From contig JAIUPT010000042.1 of assembly GCA_022315425.1 (NCBI GenBank), forward strand, positions 620,001-684,000: a DNA stretch of 64,000 bases, in the 5' to 3' direction. Made by a program: the position numbers and the translations under genes. This document shows, in pieces, positions 21,930-33,743 of this stretch. This DNA is from Pseudevernia furfuracea. Lineage: Eukaryota > Ascomycota > Lecanoromycetes > Lecanorales > Parmeliaceae. The notes beneath the pieces are model-generated. The model was not told the origin of the DNA and did not search any database. It saw nothing but the letters and a program-made list of their open reading frames with translations. Position 1 is the stretch's first letter. Every line of letters begins with the position of its first letter.

Positions 21930-24839
21930 ATCGACGAGAACGCTTTCGAGCTAAAAGATCTTATAAATAGTATTCGTTTTATTTACGTTTAAGTAATAGA
22001 TTATATCGATTTGATTTATAAAAATAACAAGCTTCATAGACATATAATAGATCGAGAATCGAATTATAAAAGAAAGCATTAAGATCTTGTTGCTCTTGAA
22101 ATCATCGTATCGTTCGAGAAATTTACTAATTCGTCTTCGCTCTTTAATAACACTCTATAAAAAGATACTTATAAACTTATCGAGATGATGAATTACAAAC
22201 TTCACATTATTTCGATATCGACGATATATTTAATAAAGATTCTCGTCGTTGTTATAATAGTCTACGATCTTATAATCTATTATAAATATAAGATCGTAGA
22301 GATGAATTCGTTTCAGCGCTTTAAAGATAACTTGATCTTAAAGTCGATATCGAATACTTTTTTATAATACATCTTTTCGTTCTTATAGAAGACTAAAGTA
22401 TCTCTTTAACGTGACTTTTAAAATCACGACACTTATTACTTCAAATCACTTTAGATTATTGATCTTTGATTCACGTCTCTCGTTCTTTGCACTAGAAAAG
22501 ACTAAGAGTTATTACTTTCGATATAAGAAGTAAGCGTTTCTTTGCTAATTAATTAATAAGATCATATACATTAAGAACTCGATATATCATAGATTTGAAT
22601 GTGTTTAATTTAGATTATTTAATTAGATCTTTATATTAAATTAAATATACAATTAGACGAGATTTTACATTATATTTATATTGTTAAATACGTTTTTTTC
22701 AAAGTCGAACTAACGAAGAATACGTTTTTCTCTTTTAATTATTTAAATATTAAGCTTAAAATTCTATTTCGAGATTCGAATATCGTTGATCTCTTTTTAT
22801 TATAGTTTTTAATATTTTACTTAAGATCGTTAATATATATATCGAGCGAAAAGTGTTAAAATACTTCTTCTTTAGAATTCTCTTTCTCGCTTTTATTATT
22901 TATTTCGTTAATTATAACGTCTTTTATCGTCGACTCATCTCGCTATATATAAATATAAATTTAATAATTATTCTTTAATAATCTTTCTCTATATCGCGAA
23001 AATGAAATATTTTATCGTTTTAATATTCGAGATAAACATCGATATACGATATAAGAGATTTTCGATATCGATAATCTACGATCTTAAAGATTTATAATAT
23101 CAAAAGAGTTATTATTAAAGTCGTCTATGTTTAAATCGTTTTTTCGTTCGAGAAACTTAATCGATCTCGAGTTCATATATATACGAGCGAATAAATAAAA
23201 ATTAAATAATCTTTATTACGATTGATGAAAAAGAATAATAATAAAATCGATATCGTTACTTAAAGAGAATAGATATCTTATTTTTAATTTAATTAATTAA
23301 ATAATATATTCGATTAATATAAGAATATTTATTTCGAAGACGAGTCGCTTCGTAAAAGTTTTTTATACTCGATAAAATATTTCTTTAAAAATCTTATCGT
23401 GATAAAGAAAATTAAAGATTTAAAGTAATTTTATAACGTCTCGCTCGATCTCGCTCGATATCTTCTTAATCATTTTTGATAAAATCTCTTAAGTCGTATA
23501 TACGATATATTAATAATCTTTATTATCTTATATAGCTTTCTAACTCAGAAGTTCGCGTCGACGCTAATAATAAATAGTATAGTATTTCTTTATTTTATAA
23601 TAATCTTATCGAATCATCGTCTTAGTTTAAACGATCGTTAATATTAAATATTCTAGAATCGTAACTATTCGCTTCGCACTCTTTCGTATCGACTTATTTA
23701 ATTAATTACTAATCTCGATCGTCTTAAGAATCAAGATAATAGCTTCATTAGATTTTATCGCGCTTAACTCGTATAATTCGACGATAACATAAATCTAATA
23801 ATTCGAATTTCGAATCGTGATCAAGACGATCTCTCGATTTCTTATTAAAAAGTATAAAGAGATATTTAAACGAGAATTATTAATATTATTTAAGATTAAA
23901 ACTCATAACTCGAATATATTCGATAATTATTATTTAATAATATTCACGTGAGATTTTAAATCGTAAATCTTAATAATCTATAAATAATCTCGCTCGAGAC
24001 TTTTTATACTACTCGTATCGATTTAAAATATATTTTAAAATCTAAAGTATCGTTAATGTAGGTCTGAAATATAATAATAAATAATATATTTACTCTTTAC
24101 GATAATTCTTCACAAATTTAAGACATATCTGCGTCTTATTTACTTTACTTAATTCGTGAATAATAAATCTCTTTTATTGTTATTACAAGTTCAGAATAAT
24201 AAACGATAGATAGTGATTTTATAGTCGTTTATTAATTTCTTCTCGTTTAGTGAAGATAGAGCTAGAGTTATAAGATATCTCGAAGTGTTTTTTATAAAAT
24301 CGAGAGATCGAAGATTGTCATAGTGTGACATTAGTTAAGTCATCAGTCTAGTCAGCTATGCGATAGTCGATAGACGATAATCTCTAAATCCCTTAAGAAT
24401 CTAACGATGCTCACATTCTTTCTAATTTTCTTATCTTTCGTCTTGATCTTTATCTTAGTTCTAGTTATAGAGAATAAGATTTCTCTTATCAAGTCTTATT
24501 CTCTAACAGAGATATTAAATCTAGATTCTCACGTGTTATTAATAATTATAACATCTTGATTAGCTATATAACTAATAGCATCGAAAAGAGCTAACGAATC
24601 TAATTAACTCTTAATTCTAATATAAATTTATTTCAAATTCGACTTTAATTAAAAATCTTGATTGTTATAATTCATAAAGCTTGTTATAAGATTAATAGTT
24701 ATTATATTAAATATATCGAGCTTAATATTACGATCTCAGATAACATATTATCGCGTTTATATCGACTTATCGAGATAGATAGAATTAAAAGATATCGAAG
24801 ATATTTATTAAACGAAGTAGACTTCGCTTATTCTCAGTC
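21930..24839. other. AT-rich mutated DNA right of element B
   Basis: This is the other half of the host sequence into which element B inserted. Composition is extremely AT-rich with retained CpG. No conserved motif could be read in any frame, so the identity of this 2.9 kb is unknown. Confidence 0.5.
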
Positions 24840-25878
24840 TTACTGTGTTGTCCTAGTGCTATTCATTGCATTCATCCGCTTCGTAAGCCTATCGCTTCGA
24901 CTGTCGATGTCTCATCAATACTAAGTTCTTGACACCCGTCCTAAGACCGATAGCGAGTACTCCGCTGTCAATGACCTGTCTGACATAGAGCTCTCGTAAC
25001 TCAAGCGTCTGAGTCGTAAAATTTGTGTTGTAATTCGCTATATCGTGAAAATAATAGAAAGGGAAAAGAAAGAATCGAATGTGTTGTATCATTGTAGCAG
25101 ACTCACTTGTCGATCGTTTTCTTTGTTCTCACTTGATTTCTTTGCTTGCTCGTTTGACACCTCGCAAAGAATATAAGTGCTCTGAAGAATATTATTTGCG
25201 ATGATATGTTGAGAAATTCAGATGTGAAGCTCTGACGGGGTTAGAATGCGGCTTCTTTTTCGTGTTATGTGATCGATATACTTAATGAAGAGATCGTTCG
25301 TTTGCTGTTTTCGATGTTTCGAATCTAATCTCGTTGTCTTGTAGCAGACTCGCTGTGAGAAGGTGTGTGTGACGATTTCTTTGCGATTCGCTAAGTCGTA
25401 CGAATAATTCAGTAACTTCTTTATCCCTTGCTCACTGTACACAAGGCGATTCCGCCATGGTTCCTTTTGCCGTCTGGTGACTAGACTTAGAGATGCTCTC
25501 TGCTCATATAGTAAGTAGACTCAGGAATACGATGTCTTAATTGTCGATATTGATCTCAACTCGAAGATGTCTTGGTCTCACTTAGTCTTCTTGATAAAGC
25601 TTCTGTTAGTATACTTATTTGAATTCGCTTACTATCAAAAAAACGAATAAAGTGAGAGTGATCTAGTTGTAGTGTCAGAACTAGTATAGAATTAAGTTAT
25701 ATAGGTGTATAGAATAAGACAACTAGATATAAAACAACTATGTACTGAGAGAAAAGACCATATATGTATAACTAAGTGAACCTATCAAGGCACGCTAAGT
25801 CTAAAAGGAATAGTGTGTTAATAAAGAAATGTTAACACAGATAGATGTCATCAAGGGATGCGAGATACGCTCGTAACA
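24840..25878 (-). mobile_element. Truncated, mutated relic of the element A/D family
   Basis: The right 206 bp is an LTR of the D subfamily, and the 830 bp beside it matches the leader of element A (compare 11650-12513). Sense is minus. The 3' half and second LTR are missing: homology stops near 24840. Many C-to-T changes relative to element A are visible, in both CpA and CpC settings. It is therefore much older than element A. Confidence 0.8.
25673..25878 (-). repeat. Mutated single LTR of the element A/D family
   Basis: It starts TGTCAGAAC and ends TCGTAACA on plus. Length and internal indels match the 206-bp LTRs of element D. The self-priming pair (ACAACTAGAT) is still intact. Confidence 0.82.
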
Positions 25879-26448
25879 TTACTTAGAAGTCAAGTCGTCG
25901 CTTCTAAAGTGAATACGACTATTATTATCAATATTCGTATTCTTATCTTCATCTAGTTTTAAGCTCGATTGTTACGACTCTTATACTTCTTTGATATCGA
26001 ATATTAGTTTCTCGAAGAATAACAAGTTTTCGTTTTTCTCTTCATCGCTTCTACTACGACTATCACTAAGATCGATTTCGTTTAAGAGAATTAAAGCTAT
26101 TATTAACGATCTACAAAAAGTAAAGACGACGAATATTATCTTCGACGTATAATTTAGTATCTTTGAGATTTAGTGTATGCTTATAAAATAATTGATCGAG
26201 AGAATTCTTCGACGACGAGCTAGTCGAATCAAGAACTTCGATTAGATCGTAGTTGTTAAGTGATTTATCTTATACGTCGTTGAATCTAGTAATCGTGAAA
26301 GTATATTCCTCTTCGCAGATAACGAGAACATTATCAATCGACGTTATCGATAATCTTTTATCAGTCGAATCGGCTTTGCTGAGAGATTAATAGAAATAAA
26401 TAAAATTCAAGTAAGGTGTAAATCCTATTAGTGTCTTTACTATTTAGA

Positions 26449-26534
26449 TGTTAGCAACTTAGTTAAAAAAGCTGGTCCCGAGGGTGTCTGCGCTTAACAG
26501 CCTTAGACACTCTATTTAGATACTAATTCTAACA
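26449..26534 (-). repeat. TRIM LTR (3' in sense)
   Basis: 86 bp; differs from 27284-27369 at eight sites, all C/T or G/A transitions. Confidence 0.85.
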
Positions 26535-27268
26535 ATTATCTCCCCCTTTATAAGACTCGTCCTCGAGTCTCAAAGACAAAAATCGCGATGCGTCGAGAAA
26601 TCTTTATCTCGATATCGTCGATTTCTAAGAACTTCTTGCTCGAAGTTTCAAGGTTCACTTCTCTGAAACTCTCACTTGCTTAGATTCTTTAGAAACTTCG
26701 TGTTCGATACTTTCGAGTCTTTTTGAGACGTCTCGCTCGAATTCTTGCTCAGATTCTTTAGAGACTTCTCGCGGGAATAAGATTTCTTCACTTATTTCAG
26801 GCCTGTGACCCCGTCATAGCGTATTACAGCTGATCCCATTTTTGAGGACTTCTGCTCGAATTCTTCGGGGCTTTTAGAGCTTCTTGCCCGGTCTGAATGC
26901 TTTAGATTCATATTATTTCGGGATTTCAAGGGGATCACCCAGGGTCTCGTGCTCGTGCCCGGTGCTTTCGAGGCTTCTTGCTCGTGGCGGGTCTTTTGTA
27001 CAGAGCATTTTGCCCGAAAGATTTATTTGAATAGGACGTTCTATTCGAAATTATTCATTTTTGCCTCGATAATAAAATTCTTCGAATCGTTTTTAACTTC
27101 GAAGCCCTCTGAAATTTCAATTTTTCTCTCTGAAAAAGTTCATTTCTGACCTTCTAGGGTTTCGAACCTCGACTCTTATAGACTAAGCGTTTCACCCTCG
27201 ACTAGTCATTTAGACTAGACTCTCTCAATTGCGCCTCGGGGTGATCGACTAGATCGATCCGAAAATCA

Positions 27269-27280
27269 AAGCGCAGACAC
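27269..27280 (-). promoter_or_regulatory. Self-complementary primer-binding site of the TRIM
   Basis: Three nucleotides inside the 5' LTR the sense strand reads GTGTCTGCGCTT, an exact 12-nt complement of AAGCGCAGACAC in the sense LTR. This is the longest such match in the window. Confidence 0.75.
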
Positions 27281-27283
27281 TAT

Positions 27284-27369
27284 TGTTAGCAACTCAGCTA
27301 AAAAAGCTGGCTCCGAGAGTGTCTGCGCTTGACAGCCTCAGACACCCTATTTAGATACTAATTCTAACA
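27284..27369 (-). repeat. TRIM LTR (5' in sense)
   Basis: 86 bp; contains GTGTCTGCGCTT (plus 27319-27330), the partner of the adjacent primer-binding site. A CTAAATAG box in sense lies about 24 nt before it. Confidence 0.85.
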
Positions 27370-28000
27370 CTAGATAACATCGATCTATCTTTGAAGGAGC
27401 GACTTCACAACCTTAATAGTAAATATTCGTTGCAGCGACACTTCGACCGTCGTCACCCTTTTCGATCTCGCGAACTCTATTCTTTTTTTCATCTCGAATA
27501 TGTAACAGTCACGCTTGATAGCGTAATGCATTTTAAGAATTATACGACGATTATTCACGAAATCTACATATCTAATAAGATTAACATATCTTGTAGAGTT
27601 TTGAGCTAATTTTTGATTTGTCTAATCTTACGAATTAATTATGTATATATTAGAGTAACTATTCTACGATTTGTCTATCTTCATAATTTGATAGCTTGAA
27701 CAACTCTAGCATAGAGAATAAGAAATATTCGCTAATTTTCTAAATTCTGTTATTAACACTTCTAAGTGTCGTTTTCATGAATTACACTAGAACGATACAT
27801 AAGATTCTTTTATAAGTGTGAATTCTCAGTACGACTTCTGAATTTCGTCTTCTAGCGTTGCTTATTCTCTAAGCCCTTTTATTTATTCTAGATGCACTGC
27901 TTTCTAATTGAAATTTATGACAATTGTCGAGAAAGTCGTCGTTAGGTGAACGATACTTAAGATATTAATAAAGCTAATTGATACACGTTGTAGATTCTCT

Positions 28001-29040
28001 CTTACGTTTAATCACCTGCTAATTAAGTTTACTGCTTGAGCATCCCTTATCGATGAGATTTTTGATTCATGTCTATTGATAAGAAGCATAGATTTTATAA
28101 TAACTAGTTTCAATCGACGAACAGAAGGGCGCGAAGACACTATTAAATTATCTAAGCCTTCTCTTTTACCGCAGAAAGTGTCTCTCGCGTTTCACGTTCG
28201 AGCGTTTCAGAGAAATCATAAAGAAAAGACTGACCCCTTTTCTTCTTGAAACTTCTAGATTCAGCCGTGCTAATCCCTTTTTCCTCTCTCTACTCCTTCA
28301 TCACCATCTATCTTTTATATCTTCTTATCGCGAGTATTCAACGCACGTTCTCCTTCACTACTGCGATCTTTATCGTCTTCATCGCGAGCCTACTCTTCAC
28401 TTGAAATGAATCTAATTAAGCAGATGCTCAAAATCTTGAACTAATAGATCAGACTTATAAAGCTTATCGCAACAGTTATTCTGAATGTCACTCGTCATAT
28501 TCATCTAATAAAAAATAGTATATATAATAATCAGTCACACATGATTAGTCGGTCAGCATATAACTAATTATATTGATGTGATAGTTTAGATAGCTGAGTC
28601 GACTACTTATCGTTTGCTTTGATCGAGGTCTAAAGTGAGATCGATCTCAACAGCCTTACTGAACTACGGATCTGATGAGAAAAGCAGAGCGTTTACACAT
28701 TTTTTCGACAGAAGTGTTAGCGTCAAGCTCAGCTCAGAACTCTTAGTTGCTGTCTTTCCTGAGCACCATCTGAATAACTAACAGGATTTCTTAGATTGAT
28801 CTGCTATAATTCACGTAAAAATCGGTCAATGAGAAAACGAATCTAGGTCATCGAATAAACCCCACGATTACTATAAGAAAGTAACTGTTTCAAAAGTTGC
28901 TTAAGACTGCGCACACTCTCGATGTTCTTCGTGAGAAAAGCATAACAATAATGAGATTAATTAGTCTTACAATATGCAGAGATCGCAAATGTGCAAGAAG
29001 TCTCGACTTGACGAAGAGAGCTCTACTATCACTGATTAGT
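28001..29040. other. Moderately mutated DNA without recognisable gene
   Basis: Composition is less AT-rich than its neighbours, with pyrimidine-rich runs at 28200-28330 that look like a promoter or leader. No coding family is recognised. Confidence 0.4.
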
Positions 29041-29440
29041 TCTGATCGCTCTCTTCTTTAGTGTCAACATTTGTCGATGTATCTCTTCGATCTCGTCGTA
29101 TTTGTCTTATCTGCTTAACATCTCGATCAAATTATTTATGCTCGTCAACGTAGATGAATACTTCTTGCTCAGTATCGTTTTCTTTAACGTCAATATTTAT
29201 CGATATATCTCTTTGATCTCGTCGTATTTGTTTTATCTGCTTAACATCTCGATTAGATTATTTATGCTCGTTAACGTAGATAAATACTTCTTACTTAATA
29301 TCGTTTTCTTTAACGTTAATGCTTATTAATATATCTCTTCGATCTTATCGTATTTATCTTATTTATTTAATATCTCGATTAAATTATTTATGCTCGTTAG
29401 CGTAGATAAATACTTCTTATTTAATATCTTCTCTTTTTTT
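29041..29440 (-). pseudogene. TPR-repeat relic, minus-strand copy
   Basis: At least three units of 126 bp (42 codons) repeat at 29095, 29221 and 29347. On the minus strand they match the tetratricopeptide units of the plus copy at 47.1-47.9 kb. The plus-strand ORF at 29102-29329, which looks like a membrane protein, is only the antisense of these units. Units of this type belong to the C-terminal TPR arrays of fungal NLR/kinesin-light-chain-like proteins. Confidence 0.7.
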
Positions 29441-29875
29441 CTGAAATGAAATATTTATATTTTATACGTTTCGAATTATCGTTTTATTCTAAATAAAAAT
29501 TCTTTTATCTTATCTATTATAACGAGTCGACTTATCGTAAGCTCGTTCAGCGATTTATATAGAGAAGAAAACATTCAAAGCTAATTATTATATGCGATAT
29601 TAATCGAAGTTAATAACTGAGATCGATCTAATTCTCGACGATAATATTTATTATAAGCTCGAAAGCGAAACTGCTTAGCTATCGTTGCTCGTTCGTCTTT
29701 AATCGATCTTATTCTTATATATATACGAGCTTATATATTACATAGCTCTTTTAATTCGCTTTTTACTAAATTAGAGAATAGCTTTAAAGCGTCTCAAACG
29801 TCGATTTAAGCTCATATATTATTTATTGTTATTCAGAGAAGAGAAATAACTATCACGTCTTATTAGATAATATTA
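29441..29875 (-). repeat. Inverted copy of the segment at 46676-47100
   Basis: The sequence is the reverse complement, with scattered transitions, of the region just upstream of the plus-strand TPR array. Together with the TPR part it makes an inverted duplication of at least 0.8 kb, with arms about 17 kb apart. Confidence 0.7.
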
Positions 29876-30736
29876 TAATCTCTGATAATTTCGTAACACG
29901 AATAAGAGCGCTCGCGAGAATATCGATCTCGTTCTTATTAAAGAGATTCAAAAAGATATTCTTAAAATTTATAAACGTTAATAGACTTAATAAGCGAGTC
30001 GCGACTAGATTATAATTCTTAATCGTTTTAAACGATATTTCTTATATGCTTAAAACGTTTTTCTCGTATTAATATATATATTACTTAACTCGTCGTCGAA
30101 GTAGATCTTTTCGTCGCTAACGATACTTAAAAAGATATCTTTTAATATTAGACGATAAGCGAGTCGTTATCGATATATATAAACTCGTTAGAGTGATCGT
30201 TAAGATCAAATACTTAAGCTCTCTTACGATTTTATTTACTTCTTTTATTATATCTAATTCTTTCTTCGTTAACTTCGCGTATTATTAAAATAATTTTATT
30301 ATTTTTAAAACTTTTATCTTCGTTACTTTTATCGCGTCTAATGTTATTATCTTCTTAATTATCGAGCTTCGCGAGATAATAATAATATATATTTTAGACG
30401 CGTCGAATATAAAATAACTTAAATCGATATAACTTTTATCTCGATTATTATCGATAATGTTTATACTATTTAAAATTATTATCGTTTCTTATAATTATAA
30501 AATTAACGCTTGATCGTAGATATCGTATCTTTTATCTTTATTATTTCTTAATTTATATTTATCTAACGACTATAAAGAAATCGATAGATTTAAATATAGT
30601 CGCGCTTAATCGACTTCTTCGATTTAGCTTTAATTTAAAATATAGTTATATAATCTCGTCGATACTTATAAATATAATTAAGTATTAACTGAGACTTTCT
30701 CGCTTTATCAAGTTTATATATTATTAATATTTATAT
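29876..30736. other. AT-rich mutated DNA
   Basis: No motif, repeat or frame could be assigned. Confidence 0.4.
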
Positions 30737-31125
30737 GTTACTTCTCTTATAATCGTTTAAATCGTGTAATTACTCTTTTATTCTTTAATATAATCGCAAT
30801 CGTGAAACGTAGTTAAGAATCGATCGAAGCGACGAGTGAATATAATGACTCTTATAAGTGCTTGAAGGGATCTAAGCAGTAGCCGTCGAATCTGAGCTTC
30901 TGCATTTACTCTTGATTTCTCTATATTAATTAATAGAACTAATTAATAATAAGTTCGTGAAAATTGCTCTGAAAGATCTAACTGTGAAGAGCATAGATAT
31001 TTTCAAAGTGCGAATTCTTCTAACGAACTTTCAGATAAGAAGCTTACATAACGAACAGCTAACGAAGTTCATTATTCGCTACCCGCAGCCGCTGAACCTA
31101 TCTAAAGATAATTGATTCGTATCGT
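30737..31125 (+). repeat. Left long inverted repeat
   Basis: Pairs with 33295-33698. Matched blocks include CGATCGAAGCGACGAGT and AATTGCTCTGAAAG. The inner limit is approximate. Confidence 0.6.
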
Positions 31126-33294
31126 GATATAGAATATAGAAGTCACGATATCTTGAAATTTAAAGCACAAGTATTCATCTTGATTAACTCGCAGAACTTG
31201 AAGGCTAACTGCTCTTAAAGATAAGAAAGAGATAAGCGTATTCCGTGACGACAGCTGTTTAAAATTTCGTCTAAGACTAGTAGTCGTAGTCTAGTCCTAT
31301 CGATTTAATTCATAGAGCTAACGATTCAGTCTCGCTAATTTCCTGACGAGCTATATAGAAATAAATCATTGTAATAAAGTATAGATTTTATTCATGAATA
31401 GTAGCGCAAAATTTCTAAGTGATGTGTTCTTCAAATTACAAGTTAGAAAGAAACTCAATTTAAAGATTATTCGCTCGTTATTTCAATCACACTTAATAGA
31501 TCGTGCAAATTCAAGCCTTATAAGACGTCTGAAAGCAATACGTCTTCACAAATTAGATTCTTATTTTCACTGTTGACGAATAAAGTCTTATTTCGAGTCA
31601 ATAAAGTTTCTCTAAAACTAAGAATCATCGTAAATCAGATTAAAGCCTTAAAAGTTAAAATTATCTTGAGTTATTTAAAGACGCTGTGAACTTAGTTGCT
31701 CTCGTTCGTCTTAATTTCGAAATTCTTTAGTCTTAATAATAATCTAAAAAGACGAACGTAAACGCTTAACGCAGTCTAAGAGCTTCTGCTCGATCTAATT
31801 TAGTCTTAAATATTTATTTATATATGTTTTTATATCGTCCTTTTTTGCTCACTTATTCAACATTATCTATTATATACTCTAAGAAACGTTAAAGCGATAA
31901 TATTAATTTCTCGCGTTATTCTTCAGATACGAGAGAAGTACTTTATCGTAAGTGTTTTCGTAATTCGTAACGATTATATCGAGAGTCGATATAAGAGAGA
32001 GTTTTAATCGATTCTTAAATCAAAATATAGACGTTACACGATATAATTGAATAAGATTCTTCTATTCGATCTTAATACTGACGAGACATATTAATTGCGT
32101 TGTCTTATAACTCTTTATACGATAGTAGAATTTTGTCTCATTGACAAGAACTTTAATAAGATTGTTATAACCTACTTCGACATCGATGAAGTCGTCCCCA
32201 GTCTGAGGGTCAAACTTGATAAATGAAAAGAAGATCGACGCAGCTGACGTGACTCGCGCGACCTTTTAAATAGAGCATAAGACTGAAGCCGAGTCTATTC
32301 GATATGTACGAAGTAGTACTAACGATTCGTTAAGTACTTTTAACTCGTATACGCAGACGAAACTAAAACGCATTAGTGTGTATTAAGATAATAGTCGAGC
32401 AGCGTTCGTAAGCGTCGTGCTTACGTTTTATAATATACTAAATCTTATAATATAACGTCTTAATTACTAGTTTTTTGTTTTACGATGATCTTAATTATCT
32501 TCTTAAGAGTCTAAGAATCAAATTTTTCTCGATATATAAAAGTCTATAATTAATCGAAGACTTTTTCGCTTATAATAACGTATATAATAATATATTTAGT
32601 GACTAACATGCGAAGTCGTCTAAGCATGAGAGCGATGATACTATAAGCTCTTAATGACTTAATATTATATATGACTTTAATGATAAAAGAGTCTACTCTT
32701 CAATACTAATATCATAGATTATATCAAAATAATTATATAATAAGAATTCGATATTGAGATTATAAATGAAATCAATCTTCTTTATAATATTTTATAAGAT
32801 AAAGAAAAACGATAATTTACGTATTTCTTCTTCATCTTTGACATATATAATTAACTGAAACCCTTAACGAGTGTTTTAAGAGATTATCTGTATTAAGGGA
32901 GAGTAGATTTATTCGTAATTCTAATAAAGTCTTTATGATTGAGATTCTCGCGCAAATAGATCTACGTGTTGAGAACTTGAGAAGCGTACGCGTGCATAAA
33001 TCTCAGAGTGTCTCGAAGTCTGAATTCAGCAAACCTGAGATACTGAAAGAGTTCGACTATAATTATAGTACTTCTTTTATAGAATAAATATGTTCGTATC
33101 TTTTAAAGTATCTCGTAAATTCAAATACTGTAATCTACTGATTCGTTCACGTTGTAAATCGAATCTTTGAGTCTAGTGTAACGTTTATAAGATTAAGAAG
33201 ACAGACTAAGCGACTAGTCTCACGTCGAGTGATTATTAGTCTATAATCGCATAATTATACTTCTATAAATCTATTCTATAACTATTTTTAAATT

Positions 33295-33698
33295 TAACGA
33301 AATCTAGAATATTATCTTCTAAACGCACTGCGCTCAAAATATAAATAGTTCTAAGTAGCGACTTACGAGCTGCGCTAATTGCACGTTATGTAATTCTCGT
33401 ATCTAAATATTCGTTAAGAAGACTCGACATTTAAAAACGTGTTAACTTTATAAGAAAGTTAGAACTTTCAGAGCAATTTCTATGAACTTATTATTAGTTA
33501 GATACTTATCAATACGAATAGAACACAAGCTAATAATGCTCAGATTCTACGACTGCTACTTAGATTTCTTTAAGCATCTATGAAAATTATTATACTTACT
33601 CGTCGCTTCGATCGATTCTTAATTACGTCTCACGATCGCGATTACATTAAAGAATAAAAAAGCAATTATACGATCTAAACGATTATAAGAGAAGTAAC
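33295..33698 (-). repeat. Right long inverted repeat
   Basis: Reverse complement partner of 30737-31125. The outer end abuts the start of the LINE. Confidence 0.6.
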
Positions 33699-33743
33699 GA
33701 TTCTTTAATTACGAACTTTTATAACACTTAAAGACTTAATTAG

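Larger units (their letters stand above)
26449..27369 (-). mobile_element. TRIM: miniature LTR retrotransposon with 86-bp LTRs
   Basis: Two 86-bp direct repeats (TGTTAGCAAC...TTCTAACA) lie 921 bp apart end to end. They flank a non-coding interior rich in short repeats of a TCTTTAGAGACTTC type. A polypurine tract (sense TAAAGGGGGAGATAAT) precedes the left LTR and a primer-binding site follows the right one, so sense is minus. Flanks are TTAGA and CTAGA, a 5-bp duplication with one transition. Removing it rejoins the DUF3435 relic. No ORF of note is present, so it needs enzymes from another element. Confidence 0.85.
25879..28000 (+). pseudogene. DUF3435 recombinase relic, copy 2 (interrupted by TRIM)
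   Basis: The two flanks of the TRIM join into a sequence homologous to 7600-8920. The right part, 27370-27600, has the C2H2-like block in good condition (LNSKYSLQRHFDRRHPFRSR, then LDSVMHFKNYTTIIHEIY), less mutated than copy 1. Homology to copy 1 ends near 8905 and 27995. The recombinase core with the nucleophile Tyr is not readable in the left part. The copy appears 3'-biased or too decayed upstream. Both copies lie on the plus strand about 19 kb apart. Confidence 0.65.
30737..33698. mobile_element. Element with about 390-bp terminal inverted repeats
   Basis: The first and last roughly 390 bp are imperfect reverse complements, beginning GTTACTTCTCTTATAATCG on the left and ending with its complement at 33698. 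Between them lie 2.2 kb of mutated DNA with no readable transposase. A 60-codon ORF at 31394-31576 shows no known family. No clear target-site duplication is seen. Long inverted ends suit a MULE-like DNA transposon, but two inverted copies of one repeat would look the same. Confidence 0.5.

Noticed and set aside
24840..25883. TTACT on both sides of the truncated relic as a target duplication
   Set aside because: One copy overlaps bases that are part of the element homology, and an integrase cannot insert an internally truncated end; probably chance.
6912..28000. A complete Starship with cargo between the two DUF3435 copies
   Set aside because: No cargo gene, no defined ends and no target site could be shown; only the recombinase relics are supported.
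29102..29329. Hydrophobic plus-strand ORF resembling a repeat membrane protein
   Set aside because: It is the antisense reading of the TPR units; its periodicity of 42 codons comes from them. The minus ORF 47552-47782 is the mirror case.
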